A DNA stretch of 64,000 nucleotides, taken from NCBI RefSeq assembly GCF_004117075.1, contig NZ_CP026721.1, forward strand, positions 1,426,001 through 1,490,000. The letters are read 5' to 3'. This document shows, piece after piece, positions 17,324-26,808 of this stretch. Source of the DNA: Fervidobacterium changbaicum (GTDB lineage: Bacteria > Thermotogota > Thermotogae > Thermotogales > Fervidobacteriaceae). The number at the start of each line of letters is the position of its first letter. The stretch's first letter is position 1. Both the position numbers and the translations under genes were made by a program. The notes beneath the pieces are model-generated. The model did no database searches. It was not told where the DNA came from and saw only the letters and a list, made by a program, of their open reading frames with translations.

Positions 17324-18487
17324 ATGAGGATTAACCACAACATTAACGCTTTGAACAGCTGGAGAAACATCACGATGACCAACATGGATATGGGAAAGAC
17401 ACTTGAAAGGCTCTCATCAGGTTTGAGGATCAACAGAGCAGGAGACGACGCAGCAGGTTTGGCAATCAGTGAAAAGATGAGAGGACAAATCAAAGGTCTT
17501 GAGATGGCAGTAAAGAACGCACAGGATGCCATTTCATTGATCCAGACAGCAGAAGGAGCACTGACAGAAGTACACTCGATACTCCAAAGGATGAGAGAAC
17601 TTGCAGTACAGGCATCAAGTGATACAAACACAAATGTTGATAGGAATCAAATTCAAGCAGAGCTTGACCAATTAAGAGAAGAGATTGATAGAATATCAAG
17701 AACAACTGAATTCAACACAAAGAAATTGCTTGACGGAAAGCTTGAAGGATTCAGGTTCACACCGGATGCAAAGGTCGTTACTGGCGGAAACGTTGATGTT
17801 AAACTTGGAACAGTAAGTTCTGCGGCTTCTGAGGGTACATATATAATCGAGGTAGGACAGCTTGGCGGAACTGTCGATAGCGCAATAGATGTTAGGATTA
17901 CTTATATTGGAAAAAATAGGGTTGAATCAACTACTACAGTGATAGGTGCTGGAAGTGTTGTTGTGAATGGTATAACATTCAAGTGGGACAAGAACGCTTT
18001 TGATATTTCTAAATTTGGTGGAGCATTGCCACTTAACGAAGTCACTGATAGTGCGGTTGTAAGAGTTGAAGGGATGTACACAGCGAATAATCAACTTGTC
18101 TTCCAGATAGGTTCAAACGAAGGACACAACATGATAGCTGGCATAGATGACATGAGTGCAACAGCACTTGGATTGACAACAGCAACGCTAAAGGTTACTG
18201 ACCAAGACAGTGCGGAAAGAACGATAATGGTAGTAGACGCAGCGATACACAAGGTAAGTACAGCAAGGGCAGCGCTTGGTGCTATCCAGAACAGGTTAGA
18301 ACACACGATAGCGAACCTTGGAGTAGCGGCAGAGAACCTGACAGCAGCAGAGAGCCGAATCAGAGACGCAGATATGGCAAAAGAGATGATGCAATTCACA
18401 AAACAGCAAATCTTGCTCCAGTCGAGTATGTCGATGCTTGCACAGGCAAATGCTCAACCACAACAGGTGCTTCAATTGATGAGGTAA
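17324..18487 (+). CDS. fliC: flagellin, major type
   Basis: This 387-residue flagellin is the building block of the filament, exported unfolded through the flagellar apparatus. The N-terminal D0/D1 region is canonical (MRINHNINALNSWRNI, then LERLSSGLRINRAGDDAAGL, RMRELAVQASSDTN). The C-terminal D1/D0 region is also canonical (ENLTAAESRIRDADMAKEMM, SMLAQANAQPQQVLQLMR). The middle of about 150 residues, rich in beta-strand and Thr/Val/Gly, is the exposed D2-like domain. The ATG is preceded by GGAGGTGGAGAGG. It has a sigma-28 promoter and its own terminator. It is closely related to the flagellin at 21313, from which it is separated by a glycosyltransferase gene. Confidence 0.96.
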   Translation: MRINHNINALNSWRNITMTNMDMGKTLERLSSGLRINRAGDDAAGLAISEKMRGQIKGLEMAVKNAQDAISLIQTAEGALTEVHSILQRMRELAVQASSDTNTNVDRNQIQAELDQLREEIDRISRTTEFNTKKLLDGKLEGFRFTPDAKVVTGGNVDVKLGTVSSAASEGTYIIEVGQLGGTVDSAIDVRITYIGKNRVESTTTVIGAGSVVVNGITFKWDKNAFDISKFGGALPLNEVTDSAVVRVEGMYTANNQLVFQIGSNEGHNMIAGIDDMSATALGLTTATLKVTDQDSAERTIMVVDAAIHKVSTARAALGAIQNRLEHTIANLGVAAENLTAAESRIRDADMAKEMMQFTKQQILLQSSMSMLAQANAQPQQVLQLMR

Positions 18488-18531
18488 TTCTAAACCTGAT
18501 TAGTGAAAAGCTAATAATCAATAAGATTTGG

Positions 18532-18564
18532 GAAAGCGGGCGAAAGCCCGCTTTCTTGCTTTTG
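18532..18564 (+). terminator. rho-independent terminator after flagellin
   Basis: GAAAGCGGGC (18532-18541) pairs perfectly with GCCCGCTTTC (18546-18555) around a GAAA tetraloop, followed by TTGCTTTTG. Confidence 0.88.
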
Positions 18565-18642
18565 TATAAAGTTTTAGGAATGTTCTTAGTGTAAAATGAA
18601 TAATATGTTAGGAAAGTTATATCAAGAATTGGGGGTTTGGAA

Positions 18643-21279
18643 ATGTCTGAGAAGAAGCGTTGTCTACTGAGTGTTGCAATGATTATGAAAAACGAAGAGC
18701 ACAATCTCGACAGGGCTCTTGGAAGTATTAAGCCGTATGTTGATGAGATTATAGTCGTTGATACGGGCTCAACTGATAACAGCGTTGAGGTCGCTAAGAA
18801 ATATACAGACAAGATATATTTCCATGAATGGAAAGATGATTTTTCTGAAGCACGTAATTATTCCCTGCAGTTTCCGACGTGCGAATGGGTGCTCATTTAC
18901 GATGCCGATGAGGAGGTAAAAGAAGATTTTGCAGGAATTAGGGAGTTTCTTGAAAATCTTCCAGCCGACGTGAACACGGTATATCTTCCAACACTGAGTT
19001 ATCTGGACTGGGATTTGAAAAAAACAGAAATTGCTTCTACGGCAAGGATTTTTAGAAATGGTACGGTAAGGTATGAAAACATAGTTCACAATCAGCCAAT
19101 TTATAAAGGAAAAGTCGTAGAGGCACCGTTTACGATATATCACTACGGATATATATGGACAAGAAAACTCCGAAGGAAAAAGTACGAAAGAACGAGGAAT
19201 TTCATCATTAGACTTTTGGAAGAAGGAAAGGATATGCCCAGCCAAGAAAGGGCGTATTATTTGTGCCAGCTTTATAAAACAGAACTGATTGGTGGGAATA
19301 AATACGAGCTTTATCCTATCGTTGAGGAAGTTATGAACATTATTCAAAAAGACCAAAAGATGCCCGCTATAGCTTTTGAGGTCCTGTTCATGCATGCACT
19401 CGATTTAAATGCAAAAGGCTTTCGTCATAAATCCAGGGAGTTGTTGAAGTTTTTACTGAAAGTTGAACCAAAAAACCCAGATCCATACTACGGCCTTTTA
19501 GCTGTTGAAGAAGCAGAAAAGAGTTATGACAAGATAATAGAATACGGCGAGGAATTCCTCAAAAGAATAGAATATGTTGAGAAGAACCCTCAAGAATTCT
19601 CATGGACTATAACTGCAATAAAGTATACCCCCATGGCTCATACACTTCTTGCTTTGGCTTATCTTAGGAAGAAGGATTTAAAGAATTTCAGAAGGCACTT
19701 TGAGAAAATATTCGATAGGTCTAAGCTTACCTCAGGTGAAGTTCAAAGGTTGGCAAATGCTATTTTGAAAACGGTTGTTGAGGTTGACGATGAGGTTTTC
19801 GCTGAGATTGTTGGCGAGTTAGAAGCCCTGCTTGCCATTTTGAAAGAGTTTGGGGTAGCCATCAATGTTATAGACATTGTAGAGCGAATCGTCAAGCTAA
19901 ACTTAAAATTCAACGTGGACCTACTGAGGCCGTTCTTGAAAGGTCATTTTGGTGAGCTACTTTTTGAAAGACTTAAGGATGGAAAAGATAAATTAATAGA
20001 ATACATCTTTGGAAAGAATGAAGAAGAATGGGGCCAAAAAATTGAACAATTAGGTTTGGAAGCACTTATTTTCTTCTATGAAAATGTACCGGATGACAAT
20101 GTTTCAAAGCTCCGAGTATTAAGCAAACTAAGGAAATCGGAGAACCAAGTTATCAAAGGTATTACTCACGGACTTATTGCTGACACATATCTCGCAAAAG
20201 CTAATTTCAAACTTGCGTTAGAGTACTACAAGAGCGCAGCGGAAGTTTTACCGGAAATATCAAGGTTTATCAAACCAATACTTGATGATTTGAAAACAAA
20301 ACTTGATCCTACTGTAGAAGGTGTATTCCACGAATTAAAGAGGTTCTATTTGGAAAACAAAGAACTGATGATGGAAGTTCTCAAGCAGTTTTCGAAAGAG
20401 GAACTATCGAAGTTGTATCTCATATCGGATACTGATTTTGCAAAATATGTGAGTGCAGTGAATATTTGGAAAGCGGATAAGAAGAAGTCTGCTGAGCTGT
20501 TAGAAAGTATTATGAATAAGGATGAGTTTCCGTTCCTCGAGCACAGATATGCGAAGTTATTTGAGGATTCGAGTGACCAAACTGATTTGGCAAAAGCATA
20601 CGAATATCACTTAAAGGCTTTGAAGAAAAATGCTGCGCTGGGCGATATTGCGTTAGGAATTTTTAAGTTCGATAACTTCTATCCAGCCGAGAATTTCGGG
20701 AACAAAAGCGACGAAATAGTGTGGGTGGGAAATATATCTGAGAAACACTCTGGACTTGGTGTTATATCACCGCTGAGGGTTTGGAGAAAGACGGAAGAGT
20801 ACTACTACGTTCAGCCGTTCCACATAGATGAGGCGATAAGTGTATATAAAGAACGTTCGAAGAACTACAATTTACCTGTTTTGGAAATCAAGAAAGAGGA
20901 TATTTTAAAAGTTCTGAGCGATGTTAGCTTTAGCGATACAAAGCTTTTGGAAAATGATGAGAGATATCGTAATTTACTGAGAAGTGTTGCGGTAGAGCTT
21001 GAAATTAATCAGGTTGAGGATTCAAGGAATGTTGTTAGTTTTGAATTTGTAAACATCTCTCAGGATTTCTCAAGTCTTGTGAAGAATTTTGAAAGTGGAG
21101 TGTTGTTCTATTTTGTTCCAGAATTTGGTAATCATGATGACTTGGTTTGGCACTATCCTATTTTCAGATTCATCAGAACGAAGAAGCAAATCGAAAGTGA
21201 GTTAAAGAGGCTTGGTGTGAAGACGGTAAAACACTACATGTTGACAGGACCATTGAGGGCAGTGATATACGAAAAATAA
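18643..21279 (+). CDS. family 2 glycosyltransferase with long helical/TPR-like C-terminus
   Basis: The protein has about 878 residues. Residues 8-100 are a GT-A domain of family 2 (SVAMIMKNEE, then VVDTGSTDNSVEVAKKY, DFSEARNYSL) with the metal-binding DAD at 87-89. The rest is mostly helical with TPR-like pieces (GLIADTYLAKANFKLALEYY), ending in a mixed domain of about 200 residues that I do not recognise. GT2-TPR proteins often glycosylate proteins or lipid-linked sugars on the cytoplasmic side. ATG at 18643 is preferred over the in-frame TTG at 18637 because GGGGG ends 7 bases before it. The gene lies between two flagellin genes, with only 33 bases to the second. Flagellin is therefore the likely acceptor, but this is inference. 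Confidence 0.82.
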   Translation: MSEKKRCLLSVAMIMKNEEHNLDRALGSIKPYVDEIIVVDTGSTDNSVEVAKKYTDKIYFHEWKDDFSEARNYSLQFPTCEWVLIYDADEEVKEDFAGIREFLENLPADVNTVYLPTLSYLDWDLKKTEIASTARIFRNGTVRYENIVHNQPIYKGKVVEAPFTIYHYGYIWTRKLRRKKYERTRNFIIRLLEEGKDMPSQERAYYLCQLYKTELIGGNKYELYPIVEEVMNIIQKDQKMPAIAFEVLFMHALDLNAKGFRHKSRELLKFLLKVEPKNPDPYYGLLAVEEAEKSYDKIIEYGEEFLKRIEYVEKNPQEFSWTITAIKYTPMAHTLLALAYLRKKDLKNFRRHFEKIFDRSKLTSGEVQRLANAILKTVVEVDDEVFAEIVGELEALLAILKEFGVAINVIDIVERIVKLNLKFNVDLLRPFLKGHFGELLFERLKDGKDKLIEYIFGKNEEEWGQKIEQLGLEALIFFYENVPDDNVSKLRVLSKLRKSENQVIKGITHGLIADTYLAKANFKLALEYYKSAAEVLPEISRFIKPILDDLKTKLDPTVEGVFHELKRFYLENKELMMEVLKQFSKEELSKLYLISDTDFAKYVSAVNIWKADKKKSAELLESIMNKDEFPFLEHRYAKLFEDSSDQTDLAKAYEYHLKALKKNAALGDIALGIFKFDNFYPAENFGNKSDEIVWVGNISEKHSGLGVISPLRVWRKTEEYYYVQPFHIDEAISVYKERSKNYNLPVLEIKKEDILKVLSDVSFSDTKLLENDERYRNLLRSVAVELEINQVEDSRNVVSFEFVNISQDFSSLVKNFESGVLFYFVPEFGNHDDLVWHYPIFRFIRTKKQIESELKRLGVKTVKHYMLTGPLRAVIYEK

Positions 21280-21312
21280 TAGGATTATTTTACTTTCCAT
21301 GGAGGTGAGGTT

Positions 21313-22485
21313 ATGCGTATTAACCACAACTTGTCGGCACTTAACGCATGGAGGCAGATAACACTCACGGACTCAGACATGAAAAAGGTGCTCGAAAGAC
21401 TTTCGTCCGGTTTGAAGATCAACAGGGCAAGCGATGATGCGGCTGGTTTGGCGATCAGTGAAAAGATGAGAGGCCAGATCAAGGGTCTCGAGATGGCGGT
21501 AAAGAACGCACAAGACGCGATTTCACTCATCCAAACAGCGGAAGGAGCACTCAACGAAGTTCACTCTATCCTCCAACGTATGAGGGAACTCGCAGTTCAG
21601 GCGGCAAGCGATACAAACACGGATGTCGATAGGTCGAGTATACAAGCCGAACTTGATCAACTCCGTGAGGAAATTGACAGGATCGCTCGTTCAACTGAGT
21701 TCAACACCAAAAAGCTTTTGAACGGTAACCTTGAGAGCTTTAGATTTACGCCCGATGCAAAAGTTGTTTCCCAAGGAAACATTGACCTTAACGTGACTGC
21801 GGTCAGTTCTGCAGCAAGTGTAGTTGAGGGAACATTTGTTGTTGAAGTGGGACAGTTCAAAGGAAACGTAACCAGTGCTTTGGATGTTAGGGTTGTGCTT
21901 GTTCAATCAACGGGAGTAACTACTGTTGTAATCGACTACTCACAAGCTTCTGTCGTTGTTGGCGGAGTTAAAATCAGCTGGAACACTTCAAGATTTGATA
22001 TCAAGCAATTTGGTGGTGGATTACCTCTGGAAGAGGTAATAGACACTGGAGTTGCAAGAGTTGAGAAAATCAACACGACAGGTAATCAGCTTGTGTTCCA
22101 GATTGGTGCAAACGAAGGTGCTAACATGGTAGCTGGTATTGATGCAATGAATGCGAAAGACCTTGGACTTCTGACCTCTACACTCAAAGTTACGACGCAA
22201 AATGACGCTGAAAGAACCATCAGCGTCATTGATGCGGCTATTCACAAAGTTAGTTCCGTGAGGTCACAGCTTGGTGCAATCCAAAACAGACTCGAACACA
22301 CGATAGCGAACCTCGGCGTAGCAGCAGAGAACCTGACAGCAGCAGAAAGCCGAATCAGAGATGCCGATATGGCAAAAGAGATGATGCAATTCACAAAGGC
22401 GCAGATTTTGATGCAATCTGGTATGTCGATGCTTGCGCAGGCCAACACGCTACCACAGAACGTGCTTCAGTTGATGAGAGGATAA
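21313..22485 (+). CDS. fliC: flagellin, major type, second copy
   Basis: This 390-residue flagellin has the same domain plan as the 17324 gene and nearly identical ends: LERLSSGLKINRASDDAAGL, KMRGQIKGLEMAVKNAQDAI, and the C-terminal ENLTAAESRIRDADMAKEMM. The middle domain is related but clearly different. The ribosome binding site GGAGGTGAGG precedes ATG 21313. No sigma-28 promoter is seen in the 33-base gap behind the glycosyltransferase gene, so it may be read through from that gene or from a promoter inside it. The flagellar filament of this organism is therefore likely to contain several flagellins. Confidence 0.96.
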   Translation: MRINHNLSALNAWRQITLTDSDMKKVLERLSSGLKINRASDDAAGLAISEKMRGQIKGLEMAVKNAQDAISLIQTAEGALNEVHSILQRMRELAVQAASDTNTDVDRSSIQAELDQLREEIDRIARSTEFNTKKLLNGNLESFRFTPDAKVVSQGNIDLNVTAVSSAASVVEGTFVVEVGQFKGNVTSALDVRVVLVQSTGVTTVVIDYSQASVVVGGVKISWNTSRFDIKQFGGGLPLEEVIDTGVARVEKINTTGNQLVFQIGANEGANMVAGIDAMNAKDLGLLTSTLKVTTQNDAERTISVIDAAIHKVSSVRSQLGAIQNRLEHTIANLGVAAENLTAAESRIRDADMAKEMMQFTKAQILMQSGMSMLAQANTLPQNVLQLMRG

Positions 22486-22510
22486 TAACAGCCTTAATAC
22501 TTAACAGGCG

Positions 22511-22538
22511 GCGGGGCGATTACGCCCCGCTTTGTTTT
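22511..22538 (+). terminator. rho-independent terminator after the second flagellin
   Basis: GCGGGGCG (22511-22518) pairs with CGCCCCGC (22523-22530) around ATTA, followed by TTTGTTTT. Confidence 0.88.
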
Positions 22539-22540
22539 GG

Positions 22541-22549
22541 TGGTATAAT
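22541..22549 (+). promoter_or_regulatory. extended -10 promoter of the serine dehydratase operon
   Basis: TGG followed directly by TATAAT (22544-22549) forms an extended -10 box, immediately after the flagellin terminator. No clear -35 is visible at the expected distance, where the terminator stem lies. Confidence 0.6.
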
Positions 22550-22597
22550 AGTTTCTGATGTGTGTTTAAAAGGAACGAATAAGCAGAGGTGAAGTCC

Positions 22598-23260
22598 ATG
22601 GGATTACTTGAAGTTTCCGGTCCGGTTATGATCGGTCCATCGAGTTCACATACACTCGGTGCGCTCAGAATTGCACGGTTTGTGTACAAGTTGATGGGGA
22701 TTCCAGAAAGTGTAGTGTTTGTATTGCACGGTTCGTTTGCTTTAACGTACAAGGGACACGGCACGGACAGGGCATTGCTTGCAGGTATTCTTGGGCTTAA
22801 GCCGGATGACCCCAAAGTCAAGGATGCCTACAAACTTGCCGAGCAAGTAGGCTTGAGGTTCGAATTCGAGTTTGCCGACCTTGGTGATGTTCATCCGAAC
22901 ACCGTATTGATTAAAGCGCAGAAAGGCAATCTTTACAACGAGGTTGAAGGTTCTTCCATAGGCGGTGGTGCGATAAGGATTACAAAAATAAACGGTGTTG
23001 AATGTTCACTCGCTGGAGACTATCCGGCGTTGGTTATAGTCAATAAAGATAAGCCTGGTGCTTTAAAGGGAATTTTGGATTGTATAAGTGTGAATATAGC
23101 GAATGTTTATCTGCGCAGAGTTAATGCGCTTGAGGGAATTGCACTAACAATTATCGAGCTTGACGAAAATCCAAGCAACGATGTTTTGGAATGCATAAGA
23201 ACTCTTAAGAACGTCATTGAGGTGTACGCTGTGCGTCTTGAAGAGGGTGAACAGATATGA
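22598..23260 (+). CDS. sdaAB: L-serine dehydratase, iron-sulfur type, beta subunit
   Basis: The protein has about 220 residues. The N-terminal part has GPVMIGPSSSHTLGALRIAR, a hallmark of the SDH beta domain, followed by an ACT-like regulatory domain at the C-terminus (PALVIVNKDKPGALKGIL). With the alpha subunit it deaminates L-serine to pyruvate and ammonia in the cytoplasm. ATG at 22598 is chosen over the GTG at 22589, because AGAGGTGA, which contains that GTG, is the ribosome binding site. The stop overlaps the alpha-subunit start by 4 bases (ATGA). Confidence 0.95.
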   Translation: MGLLEVSGPVMIGPSSSHTLGALRIARFVYKLMGIPESVVFVLHGSFALTYKGHGTDRALLAGILGLKPDDPKVKDAYKLAEQVGLRFEFEFADLGDVHPNTVLIKAQKGNLYNEVEGSSIGGGAIRITKINGVECSLAGDYPALVIVNKDKPGALKGILDCISVNIANVYLRRVNALEGIALTIIELDENPSNDVLECIRTLKNVIEVYAVRLEEGEQI

Positions 23261-24129
23261 AGTTTTCTGAGCTTGTTGAAATTTGGAAAAATACTAACCT
23301 TGAGTTTAGTGAAATCATTTTGGCTCAGGATATGATAGACACTGGCAGAGATCCGGAAAAGGTGAAAAAGCAGCTGGGGAAATTGCTTGAGGTAATGCTT
23401 GAAGAAGCGGAAAAGAACTTTGGTAAGAAATTTGAAACGCTCACAGGTTTAACGGGAGAGAATGCGCACAAGCTTGCGAGCGTAAAACCTAAGATGATGA
23501 GTGAGTTCAACTACGTGGCAACGGTGGTTGCTCTTTCTATGGGTGAATCAAATGCATCCATGGGACGAATTGTTGCGTGTCCGACGGCGGGTTCATGCGG
23601 TGTTGTTCCGGGGGTTGCGTACGCACTGTGGAAGGTGAAAAACGCAGAATTTGACGAGCTTTTAAAAGCTTACATCGTTGCCTCTGGGATAGGCAACGTG
23701 GTGGCAAAGAAGGCAACACTCTCAGGTGCAGCAGGTGGCTGTCAGGCTGAGATTGGTACGGCAACGGCTATGGCATCCGGGTTGTTGACTTACTATTTTT
23801 CAAAAGATGCAATTAAGGTAGGACATGCGGCTGCGCTTGCTTTGAAGGCACTGATGGGGCTTGTGTGCGACCCTGTCGGCGGATTTGTCGAAGTGCCTTG
23901 TGTCAAAAGAAATGCAAATGCTGTGAACGTTGCGATCGCGTCAGCGGAAATGGCGTTAGCTGGTATAGAGAGTGTTATTCCATTCGATGAGGTTGTTGAG
24001 GCGATGTACGAGGTCGGGAAATCATTACCCGAGTCGTTACGAGAAACAGGTCTTGGTGGTATTGCTGCCACAAAAACGGCACGGGAGATTGTTGAAAGAC
24101 TCAGAGAGAACTGGAATGGAAAAGAATAA
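23257..24129 (+). CDS. sdaAA: L-serine dehydratase, iron-sulfur type, alpha subunit
   Basis: This 290-residue catalytic subunit carries the conserved cysteines for the [4Fe-4S] cluster in CPTAGSCGVVPG and in CDPVGGFVEVPC. Glycine-rich loops (GMGESNASMGRI-like and GAAGGCQAEIGTATAMA) match the family. It is translationally coupled to the beta subunit by a 4-base overlap. In a fermentative thermophile it would feed serine carbon to pyruvate. The 153 bases after it hold a 12-base direct repeat (24151-24162 and 24172-24183) and no obvious terminator, so the next gene may be co-transcribed. Confidence 0.95.
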   Translation: MKFSELVEIWKNTNLEFSEIILAQDMIDTGRDPEKVKKQLGKLLEVMLEEAEKNFGKKFETLTGLTGENAHKLASVKPKMMSEFNYVATVVALSMGESNASMGRIVACPTAGSCGVVPGVAYALWKVKNAEFDELLKAYIVASGIGNVVAKKATLSGAAGGCQAEIGTATAMASGLLTYYFSKDAIKVGHAAALALKALMGLVCDPVGGFVEVPCVKRNANAVNVAIASAEMALAGIESVIPFDEVVEAMYEVGKSLPESLRETGLGGIAATKTAREIVERLRENWNGKE

Positions 24130-24282
24130 GGGAAATATACTGAAATATATTGAAATGCTTTGAAAACGTTGTGAAATGCTTTGCTTTCTTGTGTATGGTT
24201 ATTTTTGAAATAATTGAGAAAGCAGTCTTTCAGAGTTAAAATAAATTGTAAGTTCGGACATCTTTTGAAGGGGGTATTCGGT

Positions 24283-25947
24283 ATGGCTGAAGTGATTAGA
24301 GCTCCAAGGGGAACGACGCTGACTTGCAAGTCATGGCTCACAGAAGCAGCAATGCGTATGCTAATGAATAACCTCGATCCAGAGGTTGCACGTGATCCTG
24401 CAAATTTGATAGTCTACGGTGGCAAGGGTAAGGCGGCAAGAAATTGGGAATGCTATTACAAAATAGTCGAAACGCTAAAAGAATTGGAAGATGATGAGAC
24501 GCTGATTGTTCAAAGCGGAAAGCCTGTAGCGGTTTGGAAGACACATGAATGGGCACCAAGGGTACTTATCGCCAATTCAAACCTTGTCCCAAAATGGGCA
24601 ACGTGGGAGTATTTCAATGAGCTTGAGGAACGCGGACTGATAATGTACGGTCAGATGACGGCTGGTAGCTGGATATATATCGGAACACAGGGCATACTTC
24701 AAGGCACATACGAGACGTTTTATGCAGTTGCGAAGAAGTATTTCGGTGGTACACTGAAAGGCAAGCTTGTATTAACTGCTGGGCTTGGTGAGATGGGTGG
24801 AGCTCAGCCACTTGCTGTAACAATGAACGATGGTGTGGTAATCGCTGTTGAAGTGGATAAACGAATGATAGACAGAAGGCTTCAAACGGGGTACCTTGAT
24901 ACGTGGACAGATAGTCTCGACGAAGCGTTGAAAATGGCAAAAGAAGCCATGAAGGAAGGTAGACCTCTGTCGATAGGTCTACTTGCCAATGCGGCTGACG
25001 TACATCCTGAACTTGTGAGAAGAGGAATCATTCCCGATGTTGTCACAGACCAGACAGCTGCACATGATCCACTCAACGGATACGTTCCGGCAGGTATTTC
25101 TTTTGAAGAAGCACTTAAGTTGAGAAAAGAAAATCCACAAAAATACTTGGAGATGGTATATGGTAGTGTTGTTAAACATGTGAACGCTATTTTGGAAATG
25201 CAAAAACAAGGTGCAAAGGTCTTTGAGTATGGAAACAATATCAGAAGGCTCGCTTTTGACCACGGCGTTAAGGATGCGTTCAATATTCCAGGATACGTAC
25301 CTGAATACATCAGAGACCTTTTCAGTGAAGGTAAAGGACCGTTCAGATGGGTTGCATTATCGGGTAATCCGGAAGATATTTACAAGACAGACCAAAAGGT
25401 GCTGGAACTTTTTGGAGAAGATGAACATTTAAGGAAATGGATAGAAATGGCTCAGAAGAAAGTAAAATGGCAAGGGCTTCCGGCACGAATTTGTTGGCTT
25501 GGTATGGGTCAAAGAGCTGAGATGGGACTTGCAATGAATGATATGGTGAGAAAAGGTGAACTCGAAGCTCCTATCGTTATTGGTAGAGACCATCATGATA
25601 CAGGTTCTGTTGCAAGTCCGTATAGAGAAACCGAAGCGATGAAAGATGGTAGCGATGCAATTGCCGACTGGCCGATTCTTAACGCGATGCTCAATGTGGC
25701 AAGCGGTGCGACTTGGGTATCGTTCCACCACGGTGGTGGAGTGGGTATTGGCTACTCACTGCACGCAGGTGTTGTCATCGTTGCGGACGGAACTGAATTG
25801 TCCAGAAAGAAAATAGAAAGGGTACTGACAAACGATGTTGGAATGGGTGTTGTAAGGCATGCGGATGCCGGTTACGAAATAGCTATCCAGACAGCGAAAA
25901 AGCATGGAATTAAGATGCCGATGTTGAAGAACGAGGAAGGAAAGTAA
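24283..25947 (+). CDS. hutU: urocanate hydratase
   Basis: This protein of about 554 residues matches urocanase: [15 protein letters not shown] near the N-terminus, [20 protein letters not shown], the NAD-binding stretch [14 protein letters not shown], and the C-terminal [19 protein letters not shown]. It converts urocanate to imidazolonepropionate in histidine breakdown, with tightly bound NAD+. ATG at 24283 ([10 protein letters not shown]) is used rather than the longer frame from 24214. It has AAGGGGG about 8 bases upstream, and family members start here. No hutH or hutI is nearby; the neighbours are serine dehydratase and an unknown gene, so this is an amino-acid catabolism locus in loose order. 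Confidence 0.95.
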   Translation: MAEVIRAPRGTTLTCKSWLTEAAMRMLMNNLDPEVARDPANLIVYGGKGKAARNWECYYKIVETLKELEDDETLIVQSGKPVAVWKTHEWAPRVLIANSNLVPKWATWEYFNELEERGLIMYGQMTAGSWIYIGTQGILQGTYETFYAVAKKYFGGTLKGKLVLTAGLGEMGGAQPLAVTMNDGVVIAVEVDKRMIDRRLQTGYLDTWTDSLDEALKMAKEAMKEGRPLSIGLLANAADVHPELVRRGIIPDVVTDQTAAHDPLNGYVPAGISFEEALKLRKENPQKYLEMVYGSVVKHVNAILEMQKQGAKVFEYGNNIRRLAFDHGVKDAFNIPGYVPEYIRDLFSEGKGPFRWVALSGNPEDIYKTDQKVLELFGEDEHLRKWIEMAQKKVKWQGLPARICWLGMGQRAEMGLAMNDMVRKGELEAPIVIGRDHHDTGSVASPYRETEAMKDGSDAIADWPILNAMLNVASGATWVSFHHGGGVGIGYSLHAGVVIVADGTELSRKKIERVLTNDVGMGVVRHADAGYEIAIQTAKKHGIKMPMLKNEEGK

Positions 25948-25983
25948 GTTCATTAATTTGATAAGGAAGGTTGAGAACAAGCG

Positions 25984-26784
25984 ATGTATGTAGGACCAGA
26001 AAAGTTCAAAAAGTTGGAGAGTATAGACTTTGATAGCTCTGAGCTCATTGCGTTTTTGGAGAGCAAAAAAGAAAGGCTTGATGTTTACCACCGCCATGTG
26101 GCGGTGGTAAGTTGTCATCTTAACCATACTGAACATTTTTCAAATTTCCCATTTTATTTCAATTTCATCGTCACACCTTCTAATGAAAAGGTTGTCGGTA
26201 TCTCAATTTCACTGCCGATGTCTCTTACTCCTGCGATTTACAAAATGAACGATTTTGGAAAAAAGGAAGAATTTATCAGACTTTGTGGGGAGCTTATCGG
26301 CAACACGAATGAGCAGTGGATTTGCCAGTGTGGTATAATGAAATTGCCTTTGAAAACGAGGTTCGTAGCAGTCGCGGGCGACGAGACATTTTTGAACAAA
26401 GAGATGTTCAGTGAGAAAGTCTTTGGAGCAGAATCGTTTTCATTTGCTAAGCGAGTGAACGGGAGAGTATTGGAGTTTTTGGAAAAGTACAAAGATGGGC
26501 AGTACAAAATATGCAGAACGATAATAAACGATGAGGGTATCAACTTTTTTGTTGTAGATAAAAAGGTGCCTGATGAATTTCGTGCTTTGTACTCTGAGGT
26601 TATCTCGCTTCTAAGAAAAAAATACGGCCTATCACCAGCCAAGTACTATCCAATTTCAGAGCGCGTGATAGGTTCGTTTACGCTGGAATTTGAAACGATG
26701 TTTTCCAACGCACCTTTTGAAAGGGTCGACAGGTTGTTGGAAGATTATGAGAGAATTAAATCGGATATTGCGAAGTATTTTTAG
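25984..26784 (+). CDS. conserved hypothetical protein
   Basis: I do not recognise this 266-residue soluble protein. It has no signal peptide or membrane segment, and two close cysteines (QWICQCGIMKL). It follows hutU by 36 bases and may share its transcript. A 26-base near-perfect inverted repeat lies in its coding sequence at 26085-26110, encoding VYHRHVAVV. That piece may be an insertion, because the flanks read smoothly around it. Codon use looks like that of its neighbours. Confidence 0.65.
   Translation: MYVGPEKFKKLESIDFDSSELIAFLESKKERLDVYHRHVAVVSCHLNHTEHFSNFPFYFNFIVTPSNEKVVGISISLPMSLTPAIYKMNDFGKKEEFIRLCGELIGNTNEQWICQCGIMKLPLKTRFVAVAGDETFLNKEMFSEKVFGAESFSFAKRVNGRVLEFLEKYKDGQYKICRTIINDEGINFFVVDKKVPDEFRALYSEVISLLRKKYGLSPAKYYPISERVIGSFTLEFETMFSNAPFERVDRLLEDYERIKSDIAKYF
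26085..26110. repeat. near-perfect 12+2+12 palindrome inside a coding region
   Basis: TTACCACCGCCA (26085-26096) and TGGCGGTGGTAA (26099-26110) are exact reverse complements separated by TG. Such a GC-rich palindrome inside a moderately AT-rich CDS is unusual. It may be a small palindromic insertion element or a transcript hairpin. No second copy was noticed in this window. Confidence 0.8.
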
Positions 26785-26808
26785 ATTACAAAGAGTGGAG
26801 TTGAGCAG

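Noticed and set aside
24214-24282. 23-residue N-terminal extension of urocanate hydratase
   Set aside because: [10 protein letters not shown] at 24283 has the ribosome binding site and matches the family start; the extension is basic and unlike urocanase.
26331-26339. TGGTATAAT extended -10 match inside the 25984 coding region
   Set aside because: It lies within an open gene with no sensible downstream start, so it is probably coincidence or at most a cryptic promoter.
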